From Caryophanales bacterium (lineage in GTDB: Bacteria > Bacillota > Bacilli > JARBTR01), in NCBI GenBank assembly GCA_029240105.1, contig JARBTR010000009.1, positions 61,009 through 125,008 of the forward strand: a stretch of DNA of 64,000 bases. The letters are read 5' to 3'. Below are positions 63,286 through 64,000 of this stretch, one piece after another. Numbering within the stretch: the first letter of the stretch is position 1; each line of letters begins with the position of its first letter. The translations under genes were made by a program, and so were the position numbers. The notes under the pieces were generated by a model. The model saw only the letters and a list, made by a program, of their open reading frames with translations. It was not told the DNA's origin and ran no database searches.

Positions 63286-64000
63286 TAACAAAAATCTCTC
63301 TTTGGAAAAGAATTGATGATATCAGCAACAAGTTGTTGTGATTTCAACGCTTCGAAACCATCCACAACTGGCATTTTATCGTTTGCAACACAATCAATGA
63401 AATACTGAATGCAGTCTTCAAATCCTCTGTAAAAGTTATCAGATTGTTTTTCATCAGGATTCTGAACAAATAATTTATTCTCTTTTTCATATTCAATAGT
63501 ATTGAGATTTTTTACTCGAATAATTTGTCCATCCGTTATAGCCGCAACCTCTTCTAGTCGAGTACCAGCATTTCGATGCATTTCTGTTGTAATCGTGATC
63601 ATCTTCGGCGTTTCAAAAACATGGTGTGCGGATAATAAATTGCCATCATTTGCTACGACCACTTTATTGTAAACCATCTTTAATTCGTCACCACTAAGCC
63701 AACGAGCAGTATCAACCAAATGTAAGTAATCATCAAACATAGTGAAGATCCAATCCTGCGGCCCAACATTGTCCATTCTATGTTTCTCAATACGATAGGA
63801 TGTTGCGGATGAAGAATTCTCTTTTAACTCGTTATAGAGTGGGGAAAAGCGACGATTGAATCCAACCATGAGTCTCCTATTTTGGGTTTCAGCTATTTGA
63901 ACCAATTCTTCTGCTTGTTCTACTGTTTCGGCTAGTGGCTTGTCCACATACACATCTTTTCCAGCCTCTAGACATTCTTTCACAATAGCATAATGTGTCG
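63285..64000 (-). CDS. Gfo/Idh/MocA-family oxidoreductase, 5' part beyond window
   Basis: At least 238 residues, open to the window edge. Upstream of the first possible start the frame reads THYAIVKECLEAGKDVYVDKPLAE, the normal continuation of this family, so the N-terminal Rossmann NAD(P)-binding domain lies beyond 64000. DKPL with its Lys is the conserved EKP motif; YLHLVDTARWL and GRxxx-like stretches follow. Substrate unknown, usually a sugar or cyclitol. Its TAA overlaps the start of the thioredoxin-like gene. Confidence 0.82.
   Translation of the reverse strand, partial: THYAIVKECLEAGKDVYVDKPLAETVEQAEELVQIAETQNRRLMVGFNRRFSPLYNELKENSSSATSYRIEKHRMDNVGPQDWIFTMFDDYLHLVDTARWLSGDELKMVYNKVVVANDGNLLSAHHVFETPKMITITTEMHRNAGTRLEEVAAITDGQIIRVKNLNTIEYEKENKLFVQNPDEKQSDNFYRGFEDCIQYFIDCVANDKMPVVDGFEALKSQQLVADIINSFPKRDFC

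Overview
The window is AT-rich and chromosomal. It carries markers of an endospore-forming Bacillota: an alpha/beta-type SASP, a PdaA-type cortex deacetylase, YtaF, and a complete yraG-yraF-adhB-yraE-yraD coat-protein operon. The housekeeping block phoP-phoR-polA ... mutM ... ytaF-coaE-gapB-nrdR-dnaB-dnaI is typical of Bacillaceae/Planococcaceae. A Planococcaceae-like or Psychrobacillus-like bacterium is my best guess, from gene order and protein style only. I see no phage, insertion sequence, rRNA or CRISPR. One tRNA is present, tRNA-Val(GAC).

Layout. 0-4.8 kb: a compact Tad/type IVb-pilus-like operon on the minus strand, with two TadE-like single-pass proteins, a GspF/TadB-like membrane protein that appears to lack an ATG, a TadA ATPase, a 53-aa pilin-like peptide, a 624-aa secreted protein and a further gene cut by the window edge. 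5-12.5 kb: a C39-like peptidase, a MoxR/DUF58/DUF4129-like operon, pdaA, a VOC protein and a SASP. 12.5-20.7 kb: a class-II UvrA paralogue, a lipoprotein, a prfC gene broken by a deletion of about 70 bp, a truncated cob(I)alamin adenosyltransferase, an MFS transporter, a frameshifted low-molecular-weight phosphatase and a YbjQ-family protein. 21-27.6 kb: a c-di-AMP (ydaO) riboswitch with promoter and terminator ahead of a KimA-type K+ transporter that lacks about 36 internal residues, then a full-length paralogue without a riboswitch and another MFS transporter. 27.8-34 kb: a GH1 6-phospho-beta-glucosidase and a chb-like operon (IIB, IIC, ChbG deacetylase, IIA, GH4 ChbF), which together suggest uptake of chitobiose or cellobiose and intracellular deacetylation and hydrolysis.

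34.3-37.9 kb: tRNA-Val followed by three small accessory genes, each bounded by copies of a degenerate dispersed repeat, giving a cassette-like arrangement; then an ArsR regulator with a coupled membrane protein. 37.9-41.3 kb: glpK followed by a coiled-coil gene, a GNAT and a VOC protein. 41.4-47 kb: the replication and central-metabolism block (dnaI, dnaB, nrdR, gapB, coaE, ytaF). 47.4-50.1 kb: a LysM protein, a Fic protein whose inhibitory glutamate appears replaced by lysine, and a mutM with an in-frame internal deletion. 50.7-53.1 kb: the yra coat operon, inserted between mutM and polA. 53.2-58.5 kb: polA and phoPR; the PhoR has almost no extracytoplasmic domain. 59-64 kb: a YtrA/YtrB-like GntR-ABC operon, methylglyoxal synthase, a small thioredoxin-like protein and a Gfo/Idh oxidoreductase cut by the window edge.

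A recurrent oddity is the number of genes with internal losses: prfC, mutM, the kimA-like gene, the adenosyltransferase and the phosphatase. Either this lineage is accumulating small deletions or the assembly has systematic small errors; raw reads would decide. All functional calls rest on reading motifs and family resemblance by eye; no database search was run.
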